A DNA stretch of 64,000 nucleotides from Odobenus rosmarus divergens (lineage: Eukaryota > Chordata > Mammalia > Carnivora > Odobenidae), in the NCBI RefSeq assembly GCF_000321225.1, contig NW_004450944.1, forward strand, positions 1,253,299 to 1,317,298, read 5' to 3'. The notes beneath the pieces were generated by a model. That model had not been told where the DNA came from, ran no database searches, and worked only from the letters and a program-made list of their open reading frames with translations. Positions 45,290-56,232 of this stretch are shown in pieces. Position numbers and translations under genes: made by a program. Position 1 is the stretch's first letter; every line of letters begins with the position of its first letter.

Positions 45290-45934
45290 TAGTGATTGCT
45301 GCCGTTAAGCTAAAATATAAGATGTAAACAAATGTATTTAAGTTAGTGACCACTTAGAAATACATTTAATGAAAAGATTTCTTTCCTAATATACAGAGAC
45401 TGATTTTTTCAGAGTTGGTCCAGAAGGTAACCAGGATGGTGAGAGGCTCTCCAAACCATGCTATATGAAGTAGGGGTGGGGAGGAGGAGCTCAAAAACTG
45501 AAAAGACCAAAGCCTGAACAAGGAAGGCCTTGATATTCGACCTCATAGGGATGCCATGCGGAAAAGGAAGCTGATTTATTTTGTAGAACCCTAGATGACT
45601 AAAAGGAAGATCACTTCGGTTCAGCACAAGAAAGACAATTTTGATGTTCCCAGTTGCCCAGGGGAATAAAAGGCCTCTAAAAGGAGGTGGGGGTGAGCTC
45701 CCTGCCACTGAGGATATGCAAGGACATGACAGAGGACCATTTCCAGCCAATGTTGTAAAGAGAACTCGAGCGTTATATGGGGTCCTGGGCCACATGATTT
45801 TTTTAGTTGAGAGTTTATGATCCTTAACTCACGGTCTTCGGAGAAGATAAAACCACCACACTGGTGTGCCGCTCCTGCCTGATCCAGTAATGTTTGCGAA
45901 TCCCTTACCAGTACCTTCCGGTTTCATAAGACCT
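45290..45934. other. Unique non-coding stretch
   Basis: The 128-codon minus-strand frame at 45409-45795 has no recognised domain. No repeat seen. Confidence 0.4.
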
Positions 45935-46075
45935 TTGCAGATTTTTCAAAGTTCTCTCACATGCATTTTCTCATCTCCCCAAGACAGTGAAGAAATGGGG
46001 GAGCCACTCCCAGGCTGAAGGAGGAGAAGCTCAGAGGAGAAGTGAGAGGGGAGACCTCCAGCTGGCCACACAGGG
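45935..46075 (-). repeat. MIR fragment
   Basis: AAAGTTCTCTCACATGCATT, TTCTCATCTCCCCAAGACAG, GGAGAAGCTCAGAGGAGAAG and CTGGCCACACAGGGACCC give a degraded antisense MIR order. Confidence 0.55.
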
Positions 46076-46529
46076 ACCCACCCTCCCCAGGACTGGAGCG
46101 CTGGAAGAGACGGTGGGGCCACACTACTATGCACCCTCTGACAGGAGGAGGCCAGACCAGGGAGGTCATGACAATAAAGCAAGTTAGGTGTGCAGAGTCA
46201 GCCCCAGAAGCCCAGAGCGTCAGGAGGACATGCAGGGCTGCTTCCCACCACTGCTGCCCCCCAGTGCTCGCAGCCAGACCCAGAACAGGCCCTCAATCCC
46301 CAACCTACTGAGGTTGAAACAGCTGGAAACCTCACGCATCTCTAGGCCGCCTAGCTGGCAGCAAGCTGGAGACTCGAGAAACATGCCCACTCTTGTCTCT
46401 TCTCCCCAGACACTGATTTCCCAGGGAGCAAGAAGTGAGTCACCACACCAGCTAAAAGCAGTGAGTGAACAGCAGAGATCCTTTACTGGCCCTGGAACTT
46501 CTTGGACAACACGGCCCTGAGTATATGAG
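46076..46529. other. Unique non-coding stretch
   Basis: Overlapping frames on both strands (46042-46537) exclude each other. No domain or repeat recognised. Confidence 0.4.
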
Positions 46530-47045
46530 CGTACCAATCACCATGGCTGCATAACAAACCAGCCCAACCTGGCAGTCCCAAACAGCAACGGATACCAATC
46601 ATTTTTATCTCTATGGTTCTGGGGTGACTGGGCTCCGTTAGGCAGTCCTCACCCGGATGGCATGTGGTTGCAGTCCAATGGTGGTTGGGACTGGAGCCAT
46701 CTAGAAGGTGTCTTCGCACACGTATCTGGTTGTAGATGCTGGCTGTCAGTGATCACACAGGACCATGGCTCGGGCTGTCACCTGGAGCACTTGCAAGCAG
46801 TCTCCATGATGCCCAGGCTTCCTCTCAGCATGGTGACCCAGTTCCAAGGGCTGTCCCAAGGGAGAGAGCTAAGTGGACGCTGTATTGCCTTTTGCGACAC
46901 AGCCTTGGAAGCCATACAACTTCTGCCACAGTCTGTCTGTTAGAAGTGAGTCATGAAGGCCAGTCATACTCAAGAGGAAGAGAATGAGAGCCTATCATAT
47001 CCCCAGAGAAATATCAAAGCACCTGGGGTCATGGTTTAAAACACC
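46530..47045 (-). mobile_element. MLT1J-like MaLR solo LTR, antisense
   Basis: CATGGCTGCATAACAAACCA, TTTTTATCTCTATGGTTCTG, GGACTGGAGCCATCTAGAAG, GTTGTAGATGCTGGCTGTCA, CTTCCTCTCAGCATGGTGAC, AGTTCCAAGGGCTGTCCCAA and AGCCTTGGAAGCCATACAAC follow the reverse complement of an MLT1J LTR over almost its whole length. Confidence 0.88.
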
Positions 47046-48084
47046 ATAAGGTACAATCCTTCCTCCCAGGCCAAAAACTGCATCTCATAGCCTTCAAGGG
47101 ATCCAAATGTCTCCAATTCCAGGTGGGAATGACCTCCCCTTGTGCCAAGCTTTGGGCTGAAGAACCTTACTCAGTGGGATGTGTTTTTTCTAGAAGGCTT
47201 TGGAAGTCCCACATTTGGGGGGCTCTGGAATATGAAAGCATATAGGCCCTAAAGACCAGGGCTACAGGGTTCTCTACTTTAAACATACTGAGTCAAGATG
47301 ACATGGTGTGAAATATGGACTCCATTTGATATAATATAGAGCCCAGTGACAGATTAAATGATTACCTGAGAATATGGATCCATTTTCTTTTCACTCTGAA
47401 GCCAGAAGAGCCAGCGTATTCCCCTAAAATAACACCCATGCTAGAGACTAAAGTATGGACCACATGTTGGTGGTGACGCCACATTTCCCAATTTCTATTC
47501 AGGATTTAAATGAAGTCTTCTCCCTGGATTTACGTTAAGTTCGAGACCCCAGACCCCAGCAACACTTCTAGAAGTAACTCTTTTGCTTTAATTGATTGCA
47601 AAATAAAAAGATCTGCCTGGTGAGCAGAGGCTCTGTTTGCTTATGGAAGGAGCTTAGGCAGGATTTTCTTGGTGGGTTCCTCTTTTTTCAATTTTGACAT
47701 GTTCTGAGCTTCCCGGAGGTCCCCAGAAGTCTAACACATGCATGGAGGCAATCCTAGATGAATGAGGAAGGAAGGCATGTTTCCTGGTTTTCATGAAAGC
47801 CCTCTGCTCGCGGACCCTGGCCTGCAAAGCTTCCTTGGTTCATGCAGCCTGAGCCTGCTGCCTGTGGCACCAGGGCCTGGTGAGCAGTCAGCACTTGTTC
47901 GAGCACACATTATGACACAGTGAAAACTAGTGAGGTGAGTCTGAGTGCCTGCGTCTAGCGAGACAAACACACAGAGGAAGTGCAAAGTGCCGTTATGAGC
48001 TCTTCCTGGTTTAGGATGAGCTTTCCAACCTGTTTTACAACACAAAACTGCTTAGTGGGAAAGAAGGAAGTCAGCGTTTAGCAA
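47046..48084. other. Unique non-coding stretch
   Basis: No repeat family or gene recognised. The 84-codon minus-strand frame at 47791-48045 has no domain. Confidence 0.4.
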
Positions 48085-48490
48085 TCACTGTTGGTGCCCC
48101 ACTCACCTTCCCTCTTCTGAGCACTTGGGTGCACAGTGTCCCCACTTCCAGCTGCCCGTGCCTGCACTCCTTCACCTGGGGCCAGTCCTTGGTCATGGAT
48201 GCTGCTCTGCCTGGCTGAGAGGCAGGCTGGGTATATGGGAGCTGGTGTATACATAACCCGGCTCCCTCAGCCCTGAGTGGGAGATCTCACAGGCATCATC
48301 TACTCCCCGCTGTCCCCAGTGGTAACTGACTGACATTCGGACATTGGCTATCTTGTCCGTCCTCCCTCCCTTGGCTCCCTTCCCTTACTCCCTGCTGGTG
48401 TTTCCTAGGATCACCTCCCAGATAAACTTCATGTACCCAAACCCTTGTCTCGGCGTCTGCTTCAAAGGGAGCCAGAACTGAGTCAAGGGA
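48085..48490 (+). repeat. Possible LTR-like repeat, same type as 4.2-4.6 kb
   Basis: Shows CTTACTCCCTGCTGGTGTTT, ATCACCTCCCAGATAAACTT, CATGTACCCAAACCCTTGTC and GTCTGCTTCAAAGGGAGCC. This is a polyadenylation-signal end resembling the element at 4185-4615. Family name not known to me. Confidence 0.45.
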
Positions 48491-49364
48491 GTTGATGGTT
48501 ACAGCATGAAATTAATGATCACCGAGGGTGTTCCTCATTGTACCAGTGGCTTGTGCCTTTCAATTACCTACCCCAAATCAACTTGTGTGTCAGAAACTGC
48601 AGACAAGCAGGCAAGGAACACAAACAAATAAAGCCTTATGCCAACAAAATGTTCTGCTGGGACAGAACTTGTTTGGGAAAATGAGGATCTCACCCTTTCC
48701 AAAGACACTAACACACGCACACACAGTTCCCACTTGAATGCAGGGTTGGTCCTGTTCCCTAACTAGGCATCTACCTCCCGAGGAGGTGCTTAGAGAGAGA
48801 AGGTCTTTCTCTGTTGTTGTTTGTGATGAGGAGCATGCCCAGCTCCAGAAGGAAAGAATGCCACACAGGCCTTCTGGAAGCAGCTTCCACAGCAGAACGC
48901 ACATGGCTGTTTACTCAATGAACCAGACCATTTTCTCCACCTTCACAGTTCGGCGTCTGCCATTTCTTTCTGTAACTGAGTAACTGAAAGTGCAGGGCTG
49001 CATCCCATCCGGAGGCCTTAAGGACAAGAGAGATCTCCCCGCCCACCCCCTCCCCCTTCCCTTCCTACAACCAGAAGACTTCTGGGTCCAGTCCACGGGT
49101 CTGCTCTGGAGGAAGTGAGAGGGTGGGATTAGGGATGACTGGCTTTCATCTATATTTAGACCCTGGTCAACCAAAGCTCTTACTAATTTTCCAGACATCA
49201 CAAAGGTCTCTTTGGAAGTTGATCTAAGTTTCTAAGAGAAGTGACCAAAATCTACGAAGCATTTCCCAGAGAGAAATATACCTAACATATTAACATTTAC
49301 ATGGGAAGCTTGTCACATGTGTAAATGTAATCCATATACAAAGATATTTATTGACGTGTGTGTA
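48491..49364. other. Unique non-coding stretch
   Basis: The 104-codon frame at 48590-48904 (-) and the frames opposite it show no domain. No repeat recognised. Confidence 0.4.
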
Positions 49365-49967
49365 TGTGTGCATGTACAGTAAAAGATGTATCTATAGACA
49401 AAAACACAGATGAATCTCCAAAACAGTGTGCTAATAAAGAAGCCTTATATCAAAGAATATATATTTTATGATTCTTGTATATAGAATATGTATAAGCTAA
49501 TCTGTGGTGAGAGAAATCATAAGAGTGGTTATGTGAGGGCATGAAGGAGCTTCCTGGAACAATGTATGTCTCAGATCCTGACAGAGGCTGGGAGCACTTC
49601 TGTATGCATGTCAGAACTCACTGACGGTGCACTTAAGATTGGTGCACTTCATTGTGTATAAACGTTACCAAAAAAGAAGGGTAAACGAACAATAAACTCT
49701 ACTTACTGATACGCATGCTAAACTTATGTAAGAGGGAGTGTGTTTATTTCAGCAAGTTAGTTTGAAATCCACTCAAATGAAACAGAACAGACTGATGGAC
49801 AGATACAGGTTTGGCTAGAGGAGTAAATGTGTGAGAAAGCCAGCAGAGTAAAATGTAAATTACAGAACCTAGGTGTTGAGTCTGTGGGTGTTCACTGTAA
49901 AATCTCTTCCATTTTTCTGTATGTTTGCCAATTTTCATAATAAAATGCTGGAGTGAAAAAAAAAAAG
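49365..49967 (+). mobile_element. L1M 3' end(s), sense
   Basis: ACACAGATGAATCTCCAAAA, AAGCTAATCTGTGGTGAGAG, AGAGTGGTTATGTGAGGGCA, AGCTTCCTGGAACAATGTAT, TTAAGATTGGTGCACTTCAT and TGTGTATAAACGTTACC are the sense 3' end of an old L1. A second L1-like end follows: TTCTGTATGTTTGCCAATTT and TCATAATAAAATGCTGG with an A-run at 49957-49967. It may be one tail-extended copy or two. Confidence 0.75.
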
Positions 49968-50751
49968 TACCTGAAGGTAAGGTTCTTGAGCTGGATGGGG
50001 AGAGAAGGGATGCAAATTTGTAAATAAACAGCACATGAAATTGTGGCATTGAAAAGACAATCATTCTAGATTCATAATGGCTACTACTGAGAGACTGTGC
50101 ACCCTTGGGAACCACCAAGCACCAAAGTACTCATGCTCGGCCCCATTAAAGGAAACATCCTTTTATAAGCCACAAGCACATTCCTGCAAGGAGGCCAATG
50201 TTCTGCATGAAACTAGGGTCAATGGATAAAATCACCTGATTAGAGGGATGGGTACAGCTGTGTTACAATTCTCCTTCCTTTAAATTCAGTATTAAGTTAG
50301 AATTTAATTTAACAAATTGGTCTCATACTTGTGGTTAAAATGGCGCAGGCAGTGGGGGAATGTTTCTGGAATACAGAAGGATCGTTGCCCATGGAACACA
50401 GGCCACCTCTTTTCACATGATTTGACTTAAAGTTATGTCCAAAGGGCAGACTTGCATGGTGAAAGGTGGACAGAACTGAGCACAGAAGAAGTCCAGCTTC
50501 TTTCCCACATTCTCACTGCCCTTCACTCCCTCTTCCTTCATCCGCTGATGTCCATTCTGTACAGCCAACCTCGAATCTCAGTCTGCTAAGACCAAAATTC
50601 CCATTCCTGGTGATTTTCCTGTGGACTTTCCCAGGACAGACCAACATAAATGCAGCTAAGTGGAATTCCCATTCCCCAAAAAAGACCTACTGGGAGGCTG
50701 GGGCTGATGTTAACAGGCTTTTCATGAACCAGCACAGAGGATTTGACAATT
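49968..50751. other. Unique non-coding stretch
   Basis: No repeat recognised. A 95-codon plus-strand frame at 50466-50753 has no domain. Confidence 0.4.
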
Positions 50752-50766
50752 AAGAATATTTTTACT

Positions 50767-50947
50767 GGGCGCCTGGGTGGCTCAGATGGTTAAGCGTCTG
50801 CCTTCGACTCAGGTCATGATCCCAGGGTCCTGGGATCGAGTCCCGCATCGGGCTCCCTGCTCCTTAGGAGCCTGCTTCTCCCTCTGCCTCTCTCTCTCTC
50901 TCTGTCTTTCATGAATAAATAAATAAAATCTCTAAAAAGAAAAAAAA
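50767..50947 (+). repeat. Can-SINE (young type)
   Basis: GGGCGCCTGGGTGGCTCAGA, GTCATGATCCCAGGGTCCTG, GGGATCGAGTCCCGCATCGG, a (CT)n arm and AATAAATAAATAAAATC tail. A perfect 15-bp target-site duplication, AAGAATATTTTTACT, lies at 50752-50766 and 50948-50962. Confidence 0.98.
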
Positions 50948-50978
50948 AAGAATATTTTTACTTTCCACGTAGGTATTA

Positions 50979-51446
50979 AAGGCATACCTCAGAGATATTG
51001 CAGGTTCAATTCTAGACCATGGCAATAAAAAGCAAATGTTTCAGTAAAATGAATCACATGAATGTTTTGGTTTCCCAGTGCATACAAAACCCAGTGTAGT
51101 CTATTAAGTGTGCAACAGTATTATGCCAAAAAATGTGCATAACTTAATTAAAAAATACTTTATTGCTTAAAAGGCTTAAAAAGGCTAACCATCATCTGAG
51201 CTTTTGGCAAGTTGTAATCACCTACCACCATAACAAATATAAAAATTAAAAAGTTTGAAATATTGTGAGAATTACCAAAACATGACAGAGAGACACGAAG
51301 CGAGTAAATGCTGTTGGGAAAATGGTGCCGACAGGCTTGCTCATCATCTGAGCATTGCCACAAACTTTGAATTTGTAAACAAACAAACAAACACACAGTA
51401 TCTGCAAAGAGAATAAAATAAAGTGCAATAAATGAGGTGCACTTGT
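50979..51446 (-). mobile_element. Tigger1-derived mariner-type element, internally deleted
   Basis: The left end reads GGCATACCTCAGAGATATTG. The right end reads AGTGCAATAAATGAGGTGCA, which inverts to the same terminal motif. Internal phrases ATTATGCCAAAAAATG, ATACTTTATTGCTTAAAAGG, AACCATCATCTGAGC, AGTTTGAAATATTGTGAGAA and TTACCAAAACATGACAGAGA match the two ends of Tigger1 read in reverse. The transposase gene is missing: the two ends join near 51205. It lies 17 bp beyond the SINE's target duplication. Confidence 0.88.
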
Positions 51447-51479
51447 ATGATATTAGTACATGTCAGGTCCATTCACTCT

Positions 51480-51612
51480 CCTCCCGCCGTAGAAATCTCT
51501 GTGCCCTAATCGATCTGTGAACAATAACCACAATCTCCTATGCATCACTAATTGAGGCCCTGTGTGTGAAACTCCTTAGCACATAGTGGGTGCTCAAAAT
51601 ATGGGCATCCAT
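51480..51612 (+). repeat. L2 3'-end fragment
   Basis: GAAATCTCTGTGCCCTAATC and TTAGCACATAGTGGGTGCTC with AAAATATGGGCATCCA look like a degraded L2 3' terminus. Confidence 0.5.
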
Positions 51613-51614
51613 TC

Positions 51615-51790
51615 ACGGGTTGAGCATCTGCTGTATGTCACTCCACATACTGTATTCCACGGACTGACTCTTCACGGGAACCCTTGCTGTTTGAATTTTC
51701 CCACTTCACAGGGGAGGAAACCAAGGCTTTGAGGGGTTGCATGACTGGTCCAGGGTCCCTTAGCCCACAGGCATCAAAGTCGGACTCCTC
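51615..51790 (-). repeat. MIR SINE
   Basis: GAGCATCTGCTGTATGTCAC, CTTCACAGGGGAGGAAACCA, AGGCTTTGAGGGGTTGCATG and CATCAAAGTCGGACTCC are in antisense MIR order. Confidence 0.8.
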
Positions 51791-52926
51791 TCCATGTCTG
51801 TGGAACCCTGGTCTGAATCCCTACTCCACCCAGAAGTACTTTTTAATTATAAACCGTTGGTACCCCTTATCTCCTCTTTGCCTCAATGATCCCAAGGCAG
51901 GGTGGGAACTCTGGGCACTTTTTCAGTGACCGAGATGATGGAAGCTTAACCGAGTCCAGCCTGACTCCTTGGACCCCAGTCCTATGTTCCTTCCAGAGTG
52001 GCCTGTCCCCAGTCCTCTGCATCCTGTTCTCTTCCCTTTCTCAGCCCAGGGCCCCTGATCCCGGTGGCATGGACATTGGGTGAGCCCTGCAGGCTCAATG
52101 CTGGGAAGCCAGGCTCAGCTCTGTGCACAAAGGCCTTGGCAGGGATGGACAAGCCACTGGGCCGGGCTCATGTCTATTTCGTTCAGAGTCCGCTTCTAAA
52201 AAAGGCTGCTAATCTTTAATTCAGGCATTTTATTGTTCTATTATAGAAATTTCAGCCAAACTAATGGTTTAAACTATATCAGGAACCTCGGAAGCGTCAA
52301 TATAAAATCCCAGACATGTACTTACTTAACCTTACTCTCCAAGATGGAATGTGAACGTTGTCATGGGCATAGATGGGTCCTATCCCACTAAATGCAGACT
52401 GGAGGGGTGGCCATTGGCCCACAGGCCATGGGGAGCCCCCAGGTGGGAGGAAGCAGTAAGCTGGGTGCCTGTTGCCCAAGTGTGTGGTCTGTGGAAGGCA
52501 CACTCAGTTCACTAACTCAGATATGCCCTCCCCACAGCCCTCAGCCACACTGCCTGCTTACTCCACAGAGCCTGTTTTAAGAAGTCTGAGGCCCAGAGGA
52601 GCTGCTGTGAGCCTCTGGGGAGAGACACTCTGCCTGGGCCTCATCCTACCCTGAATCTCCCAGAGTCTACCCCAGGCCTGAGAGTGTCCCCGTCAGGTCA
52701 GGATTGGAGTGCCCAAGAAGAGGCAGTCAGCACCCCAAGGCCCTGGCCTCAGGCCCACAGTTAGCCCTGGGTGGGACCAGGGGTCCCAGACAGCCCAGGG
52801 GTCTGAGAAGGAGGGAGAGAGGGAGAGGGAGAAGTGAGCACTCAGCAACCAACCAAGATCTAGAACACAGGATGAGATCCCCTGAAAGGTGAGGCAGGTA
52901 CGTTCCCATCAGACCCTCACAAACAT
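51791..52926. other. Unique non-coding stretch
   Basis: No repeat recognised. A GA-rich run lies at 52810-52834. Short frames have no domain. Confidence 0.4.
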
Positions 52927-52934
52927 ACATTTTA

Positions 52935-53126
52935 TTTATTTTTTTAGAGATGGGGAAAGAGAGGGTGGGGAGGGGCAGAGAGAGAGAGGGAGAGAGAGAA
53001 TCTTGCGCAGGCTCCACACCCAGCACGGAGCCCGATGGGCAGCTTGATCTCACGTCTCTGAGATCATGACCCGAGCTGAAATCAGGAGTCAGACACTTAA
53101 CCGACTGAGCCACCCAGGTGCCCCAG
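52935..53126 (-). repeat. Can-SINE (older type)
   Basis: Reverse complement: T-rich tail, GA-rich arm (GAGAGAGAGGGAGAGAGAGA), GATCTCACGTCTCTGAGATC, ATGACCCGAGCTGAAATCAG and CCGACTGAGCCACCCAGGTG. ACATTTTA at 52927-52934 and 53131-53138 is a likely target-site duplication. Confidence 0.95.
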
Positions 53127-53138
53127 ATGGACATTTTA

Positions 53139-53457
53139 AAATACAGCTAGGTGAAACTCCATCCTGGTATTTCTTGGGGGAAGAAATCTTAGAAACAAAA
53201 TCCAGGGATCCCCAAAAGGGAGTCTAAAAATGAACGATTGTGTGGCTCACAAGGAATGAATGAATGAATGCAGAAGGAATGAGGAACCTAGAGCAAGATA
53301 GGTCTGGTGTCTTGTATTTGGCTGACACTCTCCCTCTGGTTGGTTGGCTAGTTGGTTGTTGGTTGGGCTCACTTGCCCAGTTCTCTTCCTCTTGACCAGA
53401 TTCCCACAGCCAGCTTTTCAGAGCCAGCCAGTGCATGGAGGCGGGTGGCCTCAGGCC
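53139..53457. other. Unique stretch with short tandem runs
   Basis: Holds GAATGAATGAATGAATG near 53254-53270 and a TGGTTGGTTGG-type run near 53338-53366. No gene seen. Confidence 0.4.
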
Positions 53458-53606
53458 ATGGTCTCAGCCCTGACTGCACCCTGGCCTCACTGGGGAGCTT
53501 TCACACCACTGAAGCTTGGTTGGTTTCCAGTCCCACAGACTCAAGTTGGTCTGGGGTGGGGCCTGGATTGAAAAATCTCCCCAGGGGACTCCAGTGAGCT
53601 AAGCCA
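53458..53606. repeat. hAT-Charlie (MER3-like) element
   Basis: ATGGTCTCAGCCCTGACTGC, TCACTGGGGAGCTTTCACAC, AAGTTGGTCTGGGGTGGGGC and GAAAAATCTCCCCAGGGGA match a small Charlie family. It directly abuts the MER5A copy to its right. Confidence 0.6.
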
Positions 53607-53801
53607 GGGCTCCTCACACTCAAGTGCACCTAATAAGCCCCTGGAGAGCTTGTAAAAATCCAGATGGCTGGGCCTACTTCCCAGCAGCTCTGGCCCAGGA
53701 AGTCTCAGCTGGAGCCCAGGAATGTGCATTTCTGACAAGCTCCCAGGACTGGTGCCACTGCTGCTGGTCTGCCTCACTTTGAGAACTGCCACTCTAAGGT
53801 A
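53607..53801 (+). repeat. MER5A element
   Basis: GGCTCCTCACACTCAAGTGC, CCTGGAGAGCTTGTAAAAAT, AGGAATGTGCATTTCTGACA, AGCTCCCAGGACTGGTGCC and CACTTTGAGAACTGCC give near full-length MER5A. Confidence 0.92.
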
Positions 53802-54884
53802 CCTGAGAGCACTTGTATGAGAGCAGAGTGGTATCCTCCTGGTGACCCCGATTTGCGGATGTGATTTCAGGCCGACTGTACACATACACAAGGTGAGGGG
53901 ACACAGCCCAGCCCTGTGGCCAGAGGCAGGAAAGGTTGGGAAGTGCAAGTGCAGGTCCTCACTCGACTGCCTACCAGAGGTGGACCCTGGAGATGCCCCT
54001 TCATGCCCCTCGACCTCAGTCCTGGCTTTATCCGTGAAATGGGTTTATCTGTGGTACAAGATCATTTTAGAACCTGTAATCCGAGAAAAAAAAGTCCCCC
54101 AGTCACCTCAGGTGTGCTGCAGCACCACCAAGGAATCAGGGGCAGGGCAAGAATAAACTCCCACAGGGCTGGAGAAGGAGCCGGGGCTGCAAGGAAGAAG
54201 TGGCTGTTGCTGCCACTGTCAAAAGGCCATGCAGGTACAGCTGAGGGGTGCACCAGGGCCGGAAGGTGACTGACCCTTGAGCTGACCCCACAGCAGGTGT
54301 TCCCAGCCACCTCATCCAATGCCAATGGCCTCCTCACACAGGGGAGTTCACTGCTCACTGCTCTGGGGGTACCTGGGCGAACTGTCTGCATGTGGTGGGG
54401 GCTGACCATGCTCATCAGCGGCCAGCCCCTCATGGATGCTTCACCCTCTGACCCCAAAGGGAAGCAATTCCTGGCGTAAGAAAGACTGGGCAGGTGGGTC
54501 CAGATACCCAGATGGTTTAGAACTAGGAGTTAGTCCAGACCAGTGGGTTTCCAGCATCTTTATGGGGATGAACGTTACCTCTTCTACTTTACACAGATCC
54601 CTAACATGTGGACAGACAATGCTGAAGGTTTTTGATTGTGTGTCTATGGGTGAGAGAGAAAACAGAAAGAGGGGAGTATATGAGTCACAGGCCCCCAGCC
54701 CAGAAGTGATGTTAAAAATATTTAATGGGACACTAGTTTTAATATGGCACAGGCACTATCTGAGGGAAGGGTCAGGAAGAGCAGAGAGAGAGGTGGGGAT
54801 ATCATTCTTGCCTTAACCTCTCCTCCAGGCCACCTGAGGCACCAGTCCCAGGGCCTAGGGCTGGAGGTGGTTACAAACATTCCT
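53802..54884. other. Unique non-coding stretch
   Basis: Frames of 104-131 codons on both strands (53842-54457) overlap one another, so at most one could be real, and none has a domain. A weak sense MIR trace may lie near 54015-54055. Confidence 0.4.
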
Positions 54885-55068
54885 GTACAGGGCCACTGAT
54901 TAAATACTTTAGGCTTTGTAGGACCTGAGGTTTGTGTTGCAACTACTCAGCTCTGCCTTCAGACATTACACAGACGGACATATATGGCTATGTTCCAATA
55001 AAACTTTATTTACAAAAACAGTCACCAGGCCAGATTTGGTCAAGGGCCATAGTTAGCTGGGCCCTGGC
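54885..55068. repeat. hAT-type non-autonomous element
   Basis: AAATACTTTAGGCTTTGTAG, TGTGTTGCAACTACTCAGCT, ACGGACATATATGGCTATGT, CCAATAAAACTTTATTTACA and CAGGCCAGATTTGGTCAAGG are the recognisable order of an abundant old hAT element. Same family as the copies at 11.5 and 62.1 kb. Confidence 0.75.
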
Positions 55069-55461
55069 TTGAGGAAAGGGGTTTGGAATCAAGAATCCCT
55101 AAGTGTCTTTCCACATCTAGGACTATGAATCAATTTTTAACCCAACTGGCCTTGGTCTAGGTCTAATTTATCTATCAACAATACAGTCATTCCTGGCCGT
55201 CAGGTATTTTTGTTCCAGGAGCCAAACATGTTCCAATGAGCTAGTGAATGTAAAAATGCTTTGAGAGTCTAAAGTCCTGCACAAATAGGCAGGCCCACGA
55301 AAGCATCTAAGAGCAGAGCTTATCATCCTTCACCTGGGTTTCAGGAAGATTCTATGCACCGTTCACTGGATTAGTCTGCCTGGGCTACTTTTAAAGAATG
55401 GGGCTTTTAAGAATGTCTCAATGTCTCAAGAAATAAGTCCTAAAGGGATGCTGACCCTAGA
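55069..55461. other. Unique non-coding stretch
   Basis: No gene or repeat recognised. Confidence 0.4.
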
Positions 55462-55475
55462 AGAAACAAATAGCG

Positions 55476-55656
55476 GGGCCGCCTGGGTGGCTCAGTTGGT
55501 TAAGCATCTACCTTTGGCTCAGGTCATGATCTCGGGATCCTGAGATCGAGGCCTTCATTAGGCTCCCTGCTTCGTGGGGAGCCTACTTCTCCCTCTGACT
55601 CTGCCTCTCTGTCTCTCATGAATAAATAAAATCTTAAAAAAAAAAGAAAAAGAAAA
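55476..55656 (+). repeat. Can-SINE (SINEC)
   Basis: GGGCCGCCTGGGTGGCTCAG, GGTCATGATCTCGGGATCC, GAGATCGAGGCCTTCATTAG, a short CTCTGTCTCTC arm and AATAAATAAAATC tail. A 14-bp target-site duplication with two mismatches lies at 55462-55475 (AGAAACAAATAGCG) and 55657-55670 (AGAAATGAATAGCG). Confidence 0.96.
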
Positions 55657-55670
55657 AGAAATGAATAGCG

Positions 55671-55994
55671 TCTGGCCTTTCCTCCCAGAACTGGAAACAT
55701 TTAAACCCTTCATTAGTGTGCAGTAGAAAATCCTATACTCCTTATTTCATCCGATGGGTCTATATAGTGGCCTCTGAGGCCAGGAAACAGTATTAGTCAG
55801 AAGCCTCCTGGTTAATCTCTTAACATGTCTCATTCACACAGCTGTGAGAATGCTGTGCTGGGGCCGAACTGCACTCAATAAGCGATCAATCCTTAAAACA
55901 ATCTTCATAATCCCACCATGTTCTAATGTGCCTCAGAGTGGCAAAGTCCCTATAAATGACCTCTGTGGGTCTGCTCTCCATTATATTTCTGGTA
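55671..55994. other. Unique non-coding stretch
   Basis: No gene or repeat recognised. Confidence 0.4.
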
Positions 55995-56232
55995 ACAGAG
56001 ATAACACAGCTACCATTTAACAAGCACGTACTATAACTGAGGTTCCAGCTGTTTATGAAGCTTACTTGGCTTCGTGACTAACACACCTCTGTGAAGTGGG
56101 CATCTTGACTGGCATTTTACAGACAGTGGAAATGAGGTTCAAAGAATTTAAGACACTCACCTGGCATCATATAGGTCAAAAGTAATAGAAGTGAGATTTG
56201 GGATCTCCTCTGGAACCTAAGCTCTTACGTTA
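55995..56232 (-). repeat. MIR SINE
   Basis: CTACCATTTAACAAGCACGT, AAGTGGGCATCTTGACTGGC, ATTTTACAGACAGTGGAAAT and GAGGTTCAAAGAATTTAAGA, then GGATCTCCTCTGGAACCTAA, give a nearly full antisense MIR. Confidence 0.88.

Noticed and set aside
2080..55656. tRNA genes at the Can-SINE heads
   Set aside because: The tRNA-Lys-like A- and B-box regions belong to SINEs with A-rich tails and target duplications. None folds as an intact tRNA gene.
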